A DNA stretch of 64,000 nt from Chitinophaga sp. SYP-B3965 (GTDB lineage: Bacteria; Bacteroidota; Bacteroidia; Chitinophagales; Chitinophagaceae). Positions within the stretch are counted from its first letter, which is position 1, and the number at the start of each line of letters is the position of its first letter. The stretch lies in assembly GCF_009647655.1 (NCBI RefSeq), contig NZ_WJFD01000001.1, positions 2,790,001 to 2,854,000 of the forward strand, written 5' to 3'. The notes below the pieces were generated by a model that saw only the letters and a program-made list of their open reading frames with translations, made no database searches and was not told where the DNA came from. A program made the translations under genes and the position numbers. This document shows positions 8,511 to 17,591 of this stretch, one piece after another.

Positions 8511-9917
8511 TTACAGGTGAATTGCTTCACCATAAGCTACTTCAATAGCGTCTTTCACAGCCTCACTCATGGTTGGGTGCGGGTGGATACTATCCAGTAC
8601 TTCCTGGTAAGTAGTTTCCAGCTTACGTGCCGTTACCGTTTGAACGATCGCTTCTGTTACGTTAGCGCCGATCATATGTGTACCCAGCCATTCGCCATAT
8701 TTGGCATCAAAGATCACTTTTACGAAACCTTCTGTTGCTCCGGCACCTACCGCTTTACCTGAAGCAGAGAATGGGAATTTACCCACTTTCACTTCATAAC
8801 CGGCTTCCTTCGCTTGTTTCTCAGTGTATCCTACAGATGCAATCTCAGGTGCACAGAAAGTACAACCCGGGATGTTCATGTAGTCGATCTTAGAAGGTTT
8901 GTGTGCGTATTTCTTTTCGTTGTATGCAATTGCTTCCACACAAACGATCGCTTCTTTGGATGCAACGTGTGCCAGTGCCTGACCAGGTACCATGTCTCCA
9001 AATGCGTAAACACCCGGAACATTGGTTTGGTAGTAACCATCTACTATTACTTTGCCTTTATCTGTTTTTACGCCTAAAGCCTCCAGGCCCAGGTTCTCGA
9101 TATTGGCTGAGATACCGATAGCGCTCAGTACTACGTCCGCTTCCAGGAAGATCTCGCCGGTTGCAGTTTTCACTTTTGCTTTCACACCTTCGCCTTTCTT
9201 TTCCACTGCTTCTACGCTGGCGTTGGTCATGATCTCAATACCTTTCTTCTTGTAGATCTTTTCCAGTTCTTTGGAGATATCTTCATCCTCTACCGGCACG
9301 ATGCGCGGCAGGAACTCAACGATGGTCACTTTAGTACCCAGTGCATTATAGAAGTAAGCAAACTCAACGCCGATAGCGCCGGAACCTACGATGATCATGC
9401 TCTTAGGTTGTTTTGGCAGGTTCATTGCCTCACGGTATCCGATTACTGTCTTACCGTCTATTTTCAGGTTTGGCAGTTCGCGGGAACGTGCGCCGGTAGC
9501 TAACAGGATATGTTTTGCTTCATGTACCGTTGCTTTACCGTCTTTATCCGTCACTTCTACCTGGCCTTTTGCTTTCACTTTGCCATTGCCCATGAGCACA
9601 TCGATCTTGTTCTTCTTCATGAGGAACTGAACACCTTTGCTCATTTTATCAGCTGCACCACGGCTGCGTTTGATCACAGCACCAAAATCTACTGAAGAAT
9701 CTCCCACGGTTACACCGTAATCCTTGGAATGCTGGATGTACTCCACTACCTGTGCGGACTTCAACAATGCCTTAGTAGGGATACAACCCCAGTTCAAACA
9801 GATCCCGCCCAAACTCTCTCTCTCTACCACAGCTGTTTTAAATCCCAGTTGAGATGCCCGGATAGCTGCCACGTATCCACCGGGGCCACTACCAATTACG
9901 ATTACGTCGTATGCCAT
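8511..9917 (-). CDS. lpdA: Dihydrolipoyl dehydrogenase (E3)
   Basis: 468 residues, the usual length. FAD-binding GSGPGGY at 9-15, redox disulfide C40-C45 (GGICLNWGCIPTK), NAD-binding VGSGAIGVEFAY near 180, the second FAD motif YAFGDM, and the active-site H445/H447-E452 (HPHPTMSE) are all present. It reoxidises dihydrolipoamide in the pyruvate and 2-oxoglutarate dehydrogenase and glycine cleavage complexes. No E1/E2 gene is adjacent, so it probably serves several complexes. Monocistronic, with a TAnnTTTG element upstream and a strong terminator. Confidence 0.97.
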   Translation of the reverse strand: MAYDVIVIGSGPGGYVAAIRASQLGFKTAVVERESLGGICLNWGCIPTKALLKSAQVVEYIQHSKDYGVTVGDSSVDFGAVIKRSRGAADKMSKGVQFLMKKNKIDVLMGNGKVKAKGQVEVTDKDGKATVHEAKHILLATGARSRELPNLKIDGKTVIGYREAMNLPKQPKSMIIVGSGAIGVEFAYFYNALGTKVTIVEFLPRIVPVEDEDISKELEKIYKKKGIEIMTNASVEAVEKKGEGVKAKVKTATGEIFLEADVVLSAIGISANIENLGLEALGVKTDKGKVIVDGYYQTNVPGVYAFGDMVPGQALAHVASKEAIVCVEAIAYNEKKYAHKPSKIDYMNIPGCTFCAPEIASVGYTEKQAKEAGYEVKVGKFPFSASGKAVGAGATEGFVKVIFDAKYGEWLGTHMIGANVTEAIVQTVTARKLETTYQEVLDSIHPHPTMSEAVKDAIEVAYGEAIHL

Positions 9918-9945
9918 ATTGCTAGATTTTTATAATAAAACTTGG

Positions 9946-9953
9946 CAAATGTA
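9946..9953 (-). promoter_or_regulatory. -7 promoter element of lpdA
   Basis: Read on the minus strand this is TACATTTG, 28 bases before the ATG at 9917. A -33 box is not clear. Confidence 0.4.
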
Positions 9954-10024
9954 GCAAAAAAAAGTAAAGTTTAGATAGTTCATACAGATACATGACAGTT
10001 GCCGGAGATAGCCATTTGTAAATG

Positions 10025-10055
10025 AAAACGGCCCCCGTAGCGGGAGCCGTTTTTC
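10025..10055 (-). terminator. Terminator downstream of lolA-like gene
   Basis: AAAACGGC and GCCGTTTT enclose CCCG/CGGG with one mismatch and a three-base loop. It lies 20 bases past the stop at 10076. Confidence 0.7.
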
Positions 10056-10075
10056 TATCGGAAAAAGATTTAATA

Positions 10076-10759
10076 CTATCGGAGGTCCACTACTTCCACG
10101 CCAGGATACTTTTTGGCATCAAAGGTGAACAGGTTATCGCTTACGGCACCATTGGGCTGGAAGCTACTGATCTCGTAGGTGTATTTATTGCCGTTTTTCT
10201 CAAATACCTTCATGCGGGCCAGGGTAGAGTTCTTTTTATCTATATCCACCAGCACTTTAAAGAAGGTTTTGGATTTATCTGTGGGCGTCAGTTCAATGTT
10301 CTGCAACACTTTACCTTTCTCTGTACTTTCGCCGGTTAAGCGGTACAGGAAATCCTTATCGTAAAAATTGGTAAAGATCCTGGCAGGCGTCATGCTGGTG
10401 TTGCTCTGATCCACGTTGTTGATGGTCACTTCGTTCACATCTTTGGCATACGTCCAGGACGTTTTATTGTCGCTGATGATCTCCTGCTCTCCCATGATCA
10501 CTTTGTATTTGGGGCCTTTCACATATACAGAACCTTTCTTGGAATCTGATACGCTGTTGTTGGCTCCTTCTACTTTCAGGATAAAGTTGGCGATAACTGT
10601 TTTAAGGGATTTGAATTTCTTGCTCACGTTATCAAGCACCACTTTGGCCTTTGGATCATTCTGACCCAGCGAGCCAACTGGGACCTTGGTTTGTGCCATG
10701 CTGCTGAATACCATTCCGCACATGACCACGCCCATCAATACCGTTTTCTTCTTCATCAT
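10076..10759 (-). CDS. lolA: LolA-like outer-membrane lipoprotein carrier protein
   Basis: 227 residues with a signal peptide (1-22, ending SSMAQ). The half-barrel LolA fold fits: KVVLDNVSKKFKSLKTVIANF at the N-terminus, SDSKKGSVYVKGPKYKV, the ISDNKTSWTY strand, and LTPTDKSKTFFKVLVDID late. It would ferry lipoproteins across the periplasm to the outer membrane. The position beside ftsK is a common arrangement in Bacteroidota and supports the assignment. It is on the same strand, 131 bp after ftsK, so a separate promoter is possible. Confidence 0.88.
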   Translation of the reverse strand: MMKKKTVLMGVVMCGMVFSSMAQTKVPVGSLGQNDPKAKVVLDNVSKKFKSLKTVIANFILKVEGANNSVSDSKKGSVYVKGPKYKVIMGEQEIISDNKTSWTYAKDVNEVTINNVDQSNTSMTPARIFTNFYDKDFLYRLTGESTEKGKVLQNIELTPTDKSKTFFKVLVDIDKKNSTLARMKVFEKNGNKYTYEISSFQPNGAVSDNLFTFDAKKYPGVEVVDLR

Positions 10760-10890
10760 AGTTTTAAGTGTTACAGTTATAGGGTATAAGACAAATGTTA
10801 TGCCGATACGTTTAACATCTGCTGTTAAAGAATTGCAAAACTCGTTTTTTTTAAGGTAAAAGTATAACAGGTGCTCAATTATACAGGTAA

Positions 10891-13482
10891 TTATAACATA
10901 CTATTAAGGATTTCTTCCAGGTCCGCTTCTGTTTTCACATTCACTTCCCTTGCCTTACTCCCCAGATTGGGACCCACGATCCCGGCTGCTTCCAGCTGAT
11001 CCATCAACCTTCCGGCACGGTTGTAACCCAGTTTCATGCGTCGTTGCAGGAGTGAAGTAGAACCTTGTTGGTTTTGAACGATCACACGGGCTGCATCATC
11101 AAACAGCGGATCACGGTCTGCCAGGCTGAAATCTTTCCCTTCCAGTTCTTTTTCATCAATGTACTCCGGTAACATGAACGCTTCCGGATACCCCCGTTGC
11201 TCTCCGATAAAATCAACCACACGTTCCACTTCCGGCGTATCCACAAAAGCACACTGCAGGCGCACCAGCTCTCCGTTAAAGGAGATCAGCATATCCCCCT
11301 GCCCTATCAGCTGTTCGGAACCACCGATATCCAAAATGGTACGGGAGTCTATCTTAGACGACACTTTAAAGGCAATCCGTGCGGGGAAGTTAGCTTTAAT
11401 TGTACCGGTAATGATATTAACAGAAGGACGCTGCGTGGCAATGATCAGGTGGATACCGATTGCCCGCGCCAGCTGTGCCAGCCGCGCAATGGGCATTTCC
11501 ACTTCTTTACCGGCCGTCATGATCAGATCCGCAAACTCATCTATCACCAGTACGATGAAGGGCAGGAAGCGGTGTCCTTTCAATGGATTCAAACGGCGTT
11601 CCGTGAATTTCTTGTTGTATTCTTTGATATTACGGGTACCTGCTTCTTTTAACAGATCATACCGGAGGTCCATCTCAATACACAGGGCATTGAGGGTATG
11701 CACCACTTTTTTGGTGTCGGTGATGATGGCATCCTCTTCTCCCGGCAGTTTGGCCAGGAAGTGTTTTTCAATCAGTTTGTAGAGCGATAGTTCCACTTTC
11801 TTGGGATCTATCAACACAAACTTCAGCTGGGAAGGATGTTTCTTAAACAACAGGGACACCAGCAAGGTGTTGATCCCTACAGATTTACCCTGACCAGTGG
11901 CCCCCGCCATCAGCAGGTGGGGCATCTTGGCCAGGTCCGCAATAAAGTTCTCGTTATCGATCTTCTTTCCAATCGCAATGGGAAGGTCCATCTGGCTATG
12001 CTGGAACTTATCGGAAGCCAGCATGTTCCGCAGGGAAACGATGGTCTTCTTTACATTCGGCACCTCAATACCAATGGTACCCCTGCCCGGAATAGGCGCA
12101 ATGATCCGGATACCTAATGCAGAAAGGCTGAGCGCAATGTCATCTTCCAGGTTTTTGATCCGGGAGATCCGCACACCTGCTGCCGGTACGATCTCATAGA
12201 GCGTAACAGTAGGACCAACTGTAGCGCTGATCTTTTGTATGGAAATATCGTAGTTCTTAAGGGTATCGATGATCTGGTTCTTGTTCAGTTCCAGTTCAGA
12301 AGCATCCTGCACGATCTTATCTGAACCATGGTTATCCAGCAGGTCCAGCGTGGGGTATTTATAATCCCGGAGATCTAAAGTAGGTTCATACGGATCAGCC
12401 AGGACAGGTTCTCTTACGGGTTCCAGTTCTTCAATCGTTTCATCGTCCGGATCTTCAAATACAGGTTTTATTTCGAAGGCCACTTCTTCAACAGGGCCAT
12501 TCTTTTTACGGGGTGGTGTTGGCGGAATGGTCAGTTCTTCCTGGATAAAGATCTTCGCTTCCGGCTCCGGAACAACAGGAGGTGGTGGCGGTGGTGGAAC
12601 AACCGGTGGTACATAAGCAGCTACCGGTTCTTCTTTCTCTATCAATTGCAGTTCCTGTTCAAACTCTTCGTCTTCTTCCTCTACGGGCACCAGGGTTACC
12701 AGGCCCTCCCCTCCTTTATATGCATTCTTCTTCGTTTCTACCGGCGGAGCTGTTTCAAACAGATCTTCTTCTTCCTCTTCCGGTTCACCAAATCCGGCAA
12801 AAGCTTCTTTTACTGGTTTCGGTTTGCGTTCCGGCCATTTGAAATCCACATTGAACTTCCAGATCACCCAGGATAATCCGGCCAGTATCAATAACAATCC
12901 GGCCCCGGTTTTACCCAGGAATCCGCTGGTCCATTTGTTCAGGCTATCCCCTAAAGCACCTCCCCAGGGGAAGGCAGCACTACCGGATAGAAAAGCCATG
13001 GTCATGCTGATGAACAGCAGACCGAACAGGATATATTTCACATTGCGCCATACGCGGAAAACGCGGCGGCCTACAATGAAATTGATACCAAGAATGAAAA
13101 AGAAATAGCAGAACAGGTAAGAGGCTACACCAAACCCCTTGAAAAAGAACCAGTGAGAGGTAAAGGCCCCTAAACGGCCCAGCAAGTTATCTACCTCTAT
13201 CTCGTGCATGAAAAGCACCTTGGAGGAATAACGGAACACCTTATCCTGATCTTCTTCCCAGGTAAATAAATAAGAGGTGAATGCGATAAAGCAATAGAGG
13301 GCCAGCAAAAGAAAGACAGCGCCAAGCACTTTATGGGTGCGCTCGTCCTTCACCAGTTCCTTCACTTTTACTTCGGCTTCCTTATCGGGCTTCAGTACAT
13401 CAGGATTTGGTGGTTGCTCTTTCTTCTTTTTAGGTTCTTTCTTTTCTGATTTCAGTGTGTTTCCTGCCATAATCGAAATCAA
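10891..13482 (-). CDS. ftsK: FtsK/SpoIIIE-type DNA translocase
   Basis: 863 residues. Four membrane helices lie in about residues 50-210, then an acidic/proline-rich linker (about 225-380, with PPPPPP runs), the RecA-like motor with Walker A GATGQGKS (K533) and Walker B FIVLVIDEFADL, and a C-terminal gamma winged helix (~800-863, SLLQRRMKLGYNRAGRLMDQLEAAGIVG). It pumps DNA at the division septum and helps resolve chromosome dimers. A second ATG (MAGNT) lies at 13470. The first start is only 7 bp after the DUF423 stop, and either may be used. Last gene of aroK-DUF423-ftsK. Confidence 0.96.
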   Translation of the reverse strand: MISIMAGNTLKSEKKEPKKKKEQPPNPDVLKPDKEAEVKVKELVKDERTHKVLGAVFLLLALYCFIAFTSYLFTWEEDQDKVFRYSSKVLFMHEIEVDNLLGRLGAFTSHWFFFKGFGVASYLFCYFFFILGINFIVGRRVFRVWRNVKYILFGLLFISMTMAFLSGSAAFPWGGALGDSLNKWTSGFLGKTGAGLLLILAGLSWVIWKFNVDFKWPERKPKPVKEAFAGFGEPEEEEEDLFETAPPVETKKNAYKGGEGLVTLVPVEEEDEEFEQELQLIEKEEPVAAYVPPVVPPPPPPPVVPEPEAKIFIQEELTIPPTPPRKKNGPVEEVAFEIKPVFEDPDDETIEELEPVREPVLADPYEPTLDLRDYKYPTLDLLDNHGSDKIVQDASELELNKNQIIDTLKNYDISIQKISATVGPTVTLYEIVPAAGVRISRIKNLEDDIALSLSALGIRIIAPIPGRGTIGIEVPNVKKTIVSLRNMLASDKFQHSQMDLPIAIGKKIDNENFIADLAKMPHLLMAGATGQGKSVGINTLLVSLLFKKHPSQLKFVLIDPKKVELSLYKLIEKHFLAKLPGEEDAIITDTKKVVHTLNALCIEMDLRYDLLKEAGTRNIKEYNKKFTERRLNPLKGHRFLPFIVLVIDEFADLIMTAGKEVEMPIARLAQLARAIGIHLIIATQRPSVNIITGTIKANFPARIAFKVSSKIDSRTILDIGGSEQLIGQGDMLISFNGELVRLQCAFVDTPEVERVVDFIGEQRGYPEAFMLPEYIDEKELEGKDFSLADRDPLFDDAARVIVQNQQGSTSLLQRRMKLGYNRAGRLMDQLEAAGIVGPNLGSKAREVNVKTEADLEEILNSML

Positions 13483-13489
13483 AATTAAC

Positions 13490-13876
13490 TTATTTCCTGA
13501 GCACGCCCAATAGCAATGCTACCCATCCGGCAATAAAAAACAAACCGCCCAATGGCGTAATGGCGCCAATGCCCCTGAGCCCTACTGTTTCAGTTGCTTT
13601 CAACAGTGTCAGCGCATACAGGGAACCGGAAAAAAGCAGGATGCCTATCAGGAAGAACCTGCCTGCCCAAACCAATTGGGGTGAAGGAATATGTGCGTAT
13701 AAAATGCCTATTGCCAGGAGGGCAAACACATGATAAAATTGGTAAGTAACACCGGTCTGGAAAGTGCTCACGGTTTCCATAGGAACGAGTTCTTTCAGTT
13801 TGTGCGCACCAAAAGCGCCCAGTATTACTGCAAGGCCGCCTAACAGTGCTGCCCAAACGAGAAATGATTTATGCAT
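13490..13876 (-). CDS. DUF423-family small membrane protein (YgdD-like)
   Basis: 128 residues, four predicted transmembrane helices. It has the family pattern GGLAVILGAFGAHKL at the N-terminus, FQTGVTYQFYHVFALLAIG in helix 2, and GAITPLGGLFFIAGW near the C-terminus. No biochemical role is established for the family. The start overlaps the end of aroK by 8 bp, so the two are translationally coupled, and ftsK follows 7 bp later. The N-terminal helix could be mistaken for a signal peptide, but the conserved AFGAHK segment continues it. Confidence 0.9.
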   Translation of the reverse strand: MHKSFLVWAALLGGLAVILGAFGAHKLKELVPMETVSTFQTGVTYQFYHVFALLAIGILYAHIPSPQLVWAGRFFLIGILLFSGSLYALTLLKATETVGLRGIGAITPLGGLFFIAGWVALLLGVLRK

Positions 13877-14375
13877 TGCGGATCAGTTTATCAAAAGTCT
13901 CCAAAGTTATTTCATCTTCACTGATAATGATCTGACTTTGCTCATAGAATGGCTGGCGCTCTGCTAATTTCTTTTCTGTAAAAGACAGCAGGTCTTCCGC
14001 TGCGAGGTCCTGGATCAGGGGGCGTTTGTATTGTTTCCTTTGCAAACGTTCCACCATTACTTCCAGGGAAGGGTTTAACCAAACTGTTGTACCTGCCTCG
14101 TTCATAAAATCCATGGTATCGGAAAAACAGGGTGTGCCGCCACCGCAGGAAATGAGGAATGCATCATTGTCCGCCGTCAGCTCCCGCAGTACTTTTCCTT
14201 CCACTTTGCGGAAGTGATCTTCTCCTTTTTCGTTAAAGATATCTGCCACAGACATGCCTTCCCTTTCTACGATCACTTCATCCAGGTCGAAATACGGCAG
14301 GTTCCAGTGTATGGCTAATTGTTTGCCCCAATAGGATTTTCCGGCACCCATGAAACCCAATAGAAATATTTTCAA
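13869..14375 (-). CDS. aroK: Shikimate kinase
   Basis: 168 residues, typical length. P-loop GFMGAGKS (7-14), YFDLDEVI with the shikimate-binding Asp, the FRKVEGKVL region carrying the substrate Arg, SCGGGTPC (Gly-rich substrate loop) and the lid region KRPLIQDL. It phosphorylates the 3-hydroxyl of shikimate in chorismate synthesis. The P-loop residue after GK is S rather than the frequent T/S variant, so nothing is unusual. First gene of an operon with DUF423 and ftsK. Confidence 0.95.
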   Translation of the reverse strand: MKIFLLGFMGAGKSYWGKQLAIHWNLPYFDLDEVIVEREGMSVADIFNEKGEDHFRKVEGKVLRELTADNDAFLISCGGGTPCFSDTMDFMNEAGTTVWLNPSLEVMVERLQRKQYKRPLIQDLAAEDLLSFTEKKLAERQPFYEQSQIIISEDEITLETFDKLIRNA

Positions 14376-14428
14376 AGCTGATAGTTTTACAGCGCAGAAA
14401 GTAAATAATCTTTTTTACTTCTGCATGA

Positions 14429-15058
14429 TTACTTTTTATTTTCACCGGACACCCAGGCCAGGCAAAGGTCCTGATCCATTAAAAACTGCAGGTCAAGCGT
14501 AGCGATCCGGTCTCCTTTCAGGAAATCACAGGTAAGAAAACCTGATTGCCCGAAAGAAAAAACCTGCAATTGCATGTTGGCTTTAAAATCCAATCCCCCC
14601 AAACCATACCATTTGTACACCGCTTCTTTGGCAGACCAGCAAACGGTTTGATGGGCCAGTTTATTTTCCGCAGACAAAAAAGCGGCCTCCCTTGGCGCCA
14701 GGAACTTATGAGCCACCCTTGCTACTTTGGGTTGTACTTTTTCAATATCAATGCCCACATGTTCCCGCCGGCTCACAATGGCCGCTGCAAAATCCTCACA
14801 GTGGGAAATGGAGAAATGGTAAGGATTCCCCGGAATGTAGGGCTTCCTGCTATCCATGATCCTGATGTCGTTTACGGGTAATTCCGGGAAAAGCTCCACT
14901 AAGAGATACCTCCCGGCAAAGTGTTGCAGGCGTTTGTGCGGGTGATGCACTTCGGGCTCAATGGTTACCGCTGTTCTGAAGAATGCTTCTTCTTCACCAA
15001 TTTTCCACACTCCCAGCTTCGTATCCTGATCTATTTGTATCGTTCGTATTAATGGCAT
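14429..15058 (-). CDS. 4'-phosphopantetheinyl transferase, Sfp type
   Basis: 209 residues. It carries the Sfp/Gsp signature: HVGIDIEKV (Mg-binding Asp) and WSAKEAVYKWYG (Glu and Lys of the (F/W)xxKEs.hK motif), with FSISHCEDFAAAIVS upstream. It transfers phosphopantetheine from CoA to acyl- or peptidyl-carrier proteins. No carrier protein or synthase is in the window, so it may be the general enzyme for ACP or serve secondary metabolism elsewhere. The gene stands 53 bp upstream of aroK on the same strand. Confidence 0.9.
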   Translation of the reverse strand: MPLIRTIQIDQDTKLGVWKIGEEEAFFRTAVTIEPEVHHPHKRLQHFAGRYLLVELFPELPVNDIRIMDSRKPYIPGNPYHFSISHCEDFAAAIVSRREHVGIDIEKVQPKVARVAHKFLAPREAAFLSAENKLAHQTVCWSAKEAVYKWYGLGGLDFKANMQLQVFSFGQSGFLTCDFLKGDRIATLDLQFLMDQDLCLAWVSGENKK

Positions 15059-15130
15059 AAATTCGCCGCATTAAATGCGAATTTAATGGGAAATACCCAA
15101 CTGGCCTAACCTACTAAACAAATCACATTC

Positions 15131-15667
15131 ATGATTCTGTCTGACAAAAGGATTTTAGAGGAAATTGAAAAGGGCACTATCGTGATCAGCCCTTATGATC
15201 GCAAATTCCTGGGTACCAACTCCTACGATGTACATCTGGGTAAGTACCTGGCTACGTATAAGGACAGGGTGCTGGATGCGCGCAAGCACAACGAGATCTC
15301 ACATTTTGAGATCCCGGAAGAAGGTTTTACCCTGCAGCCGAATACGCTGTACCTGGGCGTTACCCTTGAATATACAGAAACGCATGCGCATGTTCCTTTC
15401 CTGGAAGGTAAATCCAGCACAGGCCGCCTGGGGATAGATATCCATGCCACAGCAGGAAAAGGAGATGTAGGCTTTTGCAATACCTGGACGCTGGAGATCT
15501 CCTGCGCCCAACCCGTGCGCATTTATGCAGGCATGCCCATCGGGCAGCTCATCTACTTTGCGGTAGAAGGAGATGTGGAAACCCTTTATAACAAGAAAGG
15601 GGATGCCAAATACAACGGACGTACCGTACGGCCGGTGGAAAGCATGATGTGGAAAAATGTATTTTAA
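15131..15667 (+). CDS. dcd: dCTP deaminase
   Basis: 178 residues. dCTP deaminase/dUTPase-fold trimer protein with LEGKSSTGRLGIDIHATAG (nucleotide phosphate binding), GDVGFCNTWTLEIS (the general-base Glu in TLE) and the C-terminal lid region GDAKYNGRTVRPVES. It deaminates dCTP to dUTP for thymidylate synthesis. Nothing distinguishes it from a bifunctional Dcd-Dut by eye, but the E-containing WTLE motif and length fit monofunctional Dcd. Monocistronic, with a perfect terminator after it. Confidence 0.93.
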   Translation: MILSDKRILEEIEKGTIVISPYDRKFLGTNSYDVHLGKYLATYKDRVLDARKHNEISHFEIPEEGFTLQPNTLYLGVTLEYTETHAHVPFLEGKSSTGRLGIDIHATAGKGDVGFCNTWTLEISCAQPVRIYAGMPIGQLIYFAVEGDVETLYNKKGDAKYNGRTVRPVESMMWKNVF

Positions 15668-15690
15668 GATTGGTTTTCAACTCATTATAT

Positions 15691-15720
15691 AGAAAAGGCC
15701 CGGAATTCCGGGCCTTTTCT
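15691..15720 (+). terminator. Terminator of dcd
   Basis: AGAAAAGGCCCGG, AATT centre, CCGGGCCTTTTCT: a perfect palindrome with T run, 24 bases past the stop. Confidence 0.85.
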
Positions 15721-15770
15721 ATGGGCCTTAATATTTATATATTATTTTCATTCCCATTAACAAACCAAAT

Positions 15771-16178
15771 ATGAGCACGTCTAATAGAAGAAAATTCCTG
15801 GGCACTGCCGCTGCCCTCGCCGCCGGTACTGCCGCTGTGGCCATGCCTTTGTCCGGTCAGCCACCGAAATACCCGGTAGTTCACCACGTATTCTTCTGGC
15901 TGAAGAACCCGGATTCCAAAGAAGACCGCGCCAAACTGATTGCCGGCGTGAAGTCTTTATCCAAAATACCCACCGTGAAAGAACTTCGCGTAGGTATAGT
16001 AGCCAGCACTGAAAAACGCGACGTCGTAGATAACAGCTGGGGCGTTTCTGAACTCATGTTCTTCAGCGACCTCGCAGGGCAGGAAGCTTACCAAACACAT
16101 CCCATTCACCTGGAATTCATCAAAAATTGCAGTCCCCTCTGGGAAAAAGTAATTGTTTATGATGCAATAGAAGCATAA
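15771..16178 (+). CDS. Exported Dabb (stress-responsive A/B barrel) protein
   Basis: 135 residues. The N-terminus has a Tat motif (NRRKFLGTAAALAAGTAAVA), then a single alpha/beta-barrel Dabb domain: VVHHVFFWLKNP, ELRVGIVAST, DNSWGVSELMFFSDLAGQEAYQTHPIHLEF. Dabb domains form dimeric barrels. Many have no known ligand, and some are heme or polyketide enzymes. Tat export implies folding before secretion to the periplasm. The stop overlaps the ATG of the DinB gene by one base, so the two are coupled. Confidence 0.87.
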   Translation: MSTSNRRKFLGTAAALAAGTAAVAMPLSGQPPKYPVVHHVFFWLKNPDSKEDRAKLIAGVKSLSKIPTVKELRVGIVASTEKRDVVDNSWGVSELMFFSDLAGQEAYQTHPIHLEFIKNCSPLWEKVIVYDAIEA

Positions 16179-16666
16179 TGGCCATTGAATATTGGATGAA
16201 CGGGCCGGTAGAAAACATACCGGCATTACTGCAACCTGTTGCACATGCCTTATTGCAGGCCAGCCGGGAAGTACATGCTGTAATGCAGCAACTGCCGGAA
16301 GAGAAACTCTGGGAATCACCCACAGGTATCGCTTCCCCCGGATTTCACCTGCAACATATGCGCGGTGTGATAGACCGTTTATTCACTTATGCCAGGGCTG
16401 AATTCCTCAGTCCCGAACAATTATTACAGTTAACAGAAGAAGGAAAACCAGTAGCTGATCTCAATACCCTGCTTTTTCAATTTGATGAACAGGTAAAAAA
16501 AGCACTGCTGCAACTTTCTCAAACTGATCCAAACACCCTTACAGCCTTCCGCGGTGTTGGCAGGAAACAACTCCCCTCTACCGTGATCGGTTGTTTATTC
16601 CATGCCGCAGAACATACCATGCGCCACACCGGCCAACTATTAGTGACCGTTAATGTTTTAAAATGA
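16178..16666 (+). CDS. DinB-family protein
   Basis: 162 residues of a four-helix DinB/YfiT-like fold. The histidine triad that binds a metal in this superfamily is suggested by FHLQHMRGVIDRL (near 50-58) and CLFHAAEHTMRHTGQLL (near 135-151). These proteins include thiol-dependent S-transferases and uncharacterised members, so the reaction cannot be named. It starts inside the stop of the Dabb gene and ends in an ATGA overlap with the esterase gene, so all three are one translationally coupled unit. Confidence 0.87.
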   Translation: MAIEYWMNGPVENIPALLQPVAHALLQASREVHAVMQQLPEEKLWESPTGIASPGFHLQHMRGVIDRLFTYARAEFLSPEQLLQLTEEGKPVADLNTLLFQFDEQVKKALLQLSQTDPNTLTAFRGVGRKQLPSTVIGCLFHAAEHTMRHTGQLLVTVNVLK

Positions 16667-17472
16667 AAAATCTCCTCGTTATATTTTTCCTGCTCGCCTG
16701 CATCACCACACAGGCAGCAAAAGTAGATTCCGTAGATACCTACAGCAATGCGATGAAAAAAACGATCAAAGCTGTAGTGATCACGCCGGATAATTATGCA
16801 GACAAAACAGACTGGCCGGTTGTTTACCTCCTCCATGGTCATGGCGGCGGTTTTAACAACTGGGTGAAAAATGTAAAATACATACAACAGGCAGCAGATC
16901 AATTGCAAATGATGATCGTTTGCCCCGATGGCGGCGTAAGCAGCTGGTATTGGGACAGCCCCGAAGATCCCACCTGGAAATATGAAACCTATGTGGCCGA
17001 TGAACTCGTGAAATTTGTAGATGCAAAATATAAAACACGGAAAGATGCCAAAGGCAGAGGCATCACCGGCCTCAGCATGGGCGGCCATGGCGCATTGTAC
17101 CTTGCCTTTAAACACCAGGATGTTTTTGGTGCCGCCGGCAGCATGAGCGGTGGTGTGGACATCCGCCCGTATCCCAATAACTGGAACATGTCCAAACGTT
17201 TGGGAACACTGGCAGCACAACCGGAACGCTGGGATAAATATACCGTGATCAATATGCTGCACCTCCTCACCCCCAATTCCCTGGCTTTGATCATTGACTG
17301 CGGAACGGAGGACTTCTTCTACAAAGTGAACGAAAACCTGCACAAGGAATTACTGTACCGGGGCATTCCGCACGACTACTATACCAGGCCAGGCGGGCAC
17401 AGCTGGGATTACTGGAGCAATTCTGTTCAATACCAACTGCTGTTCATGCATAATTTTTTCGATCGTAAATAA
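16663..17472 (+). CDS. Secreted esterase, esterase D / feruloyl-esterase-like alpha/beta hydrolase
   Basis: 269 residues with a signal peptide (1-18). Alpha/beta-hydrolase elements: oxyanion segment VVYLLHGHGGGFNNW, nucleophile elbow GLSMGGHGA (Ser, ~144), Asp in IIDCGTEDFF, and catalytic His in RPGGHSWDYW. This is the Esterase (PF00756) family with antigen-85, S-formylglutathione hydrolase and feruloyl esterases. The signal peptide favours a periplasmic or secreted carbohydrate ester hydrolase rather than the cytoplasmic glutathione enzyme. The start overlaps the DinB stop (ATGA). Confidence 0.9.
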   Translation: MKNLLVIFFLLACITTQAAKVDSVDTYSNAMKKTIKAVVITPDNYADKTDWPVVYLLHGHGGGFNNWVKNVKYIQQAADQLQMMIVCPDGGVSSWYWDSPEDPTWKYETYVADELVKFVDAKYKTRKDAKGRGITGLSMGGHGALYLAFKHQDVFGAAGSMSGGVDIRPYPNNWNMSKRLGTLAAQPERWDKYTVINMLHLLTPNSLALIIDCGTEDFFYKVNENLHKELLYRGIPHDYYTRPGGHSWDYWSNSVQYQLLFMHNFFDRK

Positions 17473-17473
17473 T

Positions 17474-17506
17474 GAAAAGGTCCGCCAAAACAGCGGGCCT
17501 TTTTTA
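17474..17506 (+). terminator. Terminator of the Dabb-DinB-esterase operon
   Basis: AAAAGGTCCGC and GCGGGCCTTTTTT around CAAAACA, one G-T pair, directly after the esterase stop. Confidence 0.8.
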
Positions 17507-17528
17507 TTCCAACCGCTGGTCAATTAAG

Positions 17529-17560
17529 GTTGCACAGGCATTTCATTTTTGTTATATTTG
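17529..17560 (+). promoter_or_regulatory. Promoter of the molybdenum hydroxylase operon
   Basis: A TTG box near 17530 and TATATTTG at 17553-17560 fit the Bacteroidota -33/-7 pattern. The ATG is 31 bases further on. Confidence 0.55.
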
Positions 17561-17591
17561 GTACAGGTCAATCTGATATCAATTTACGTCT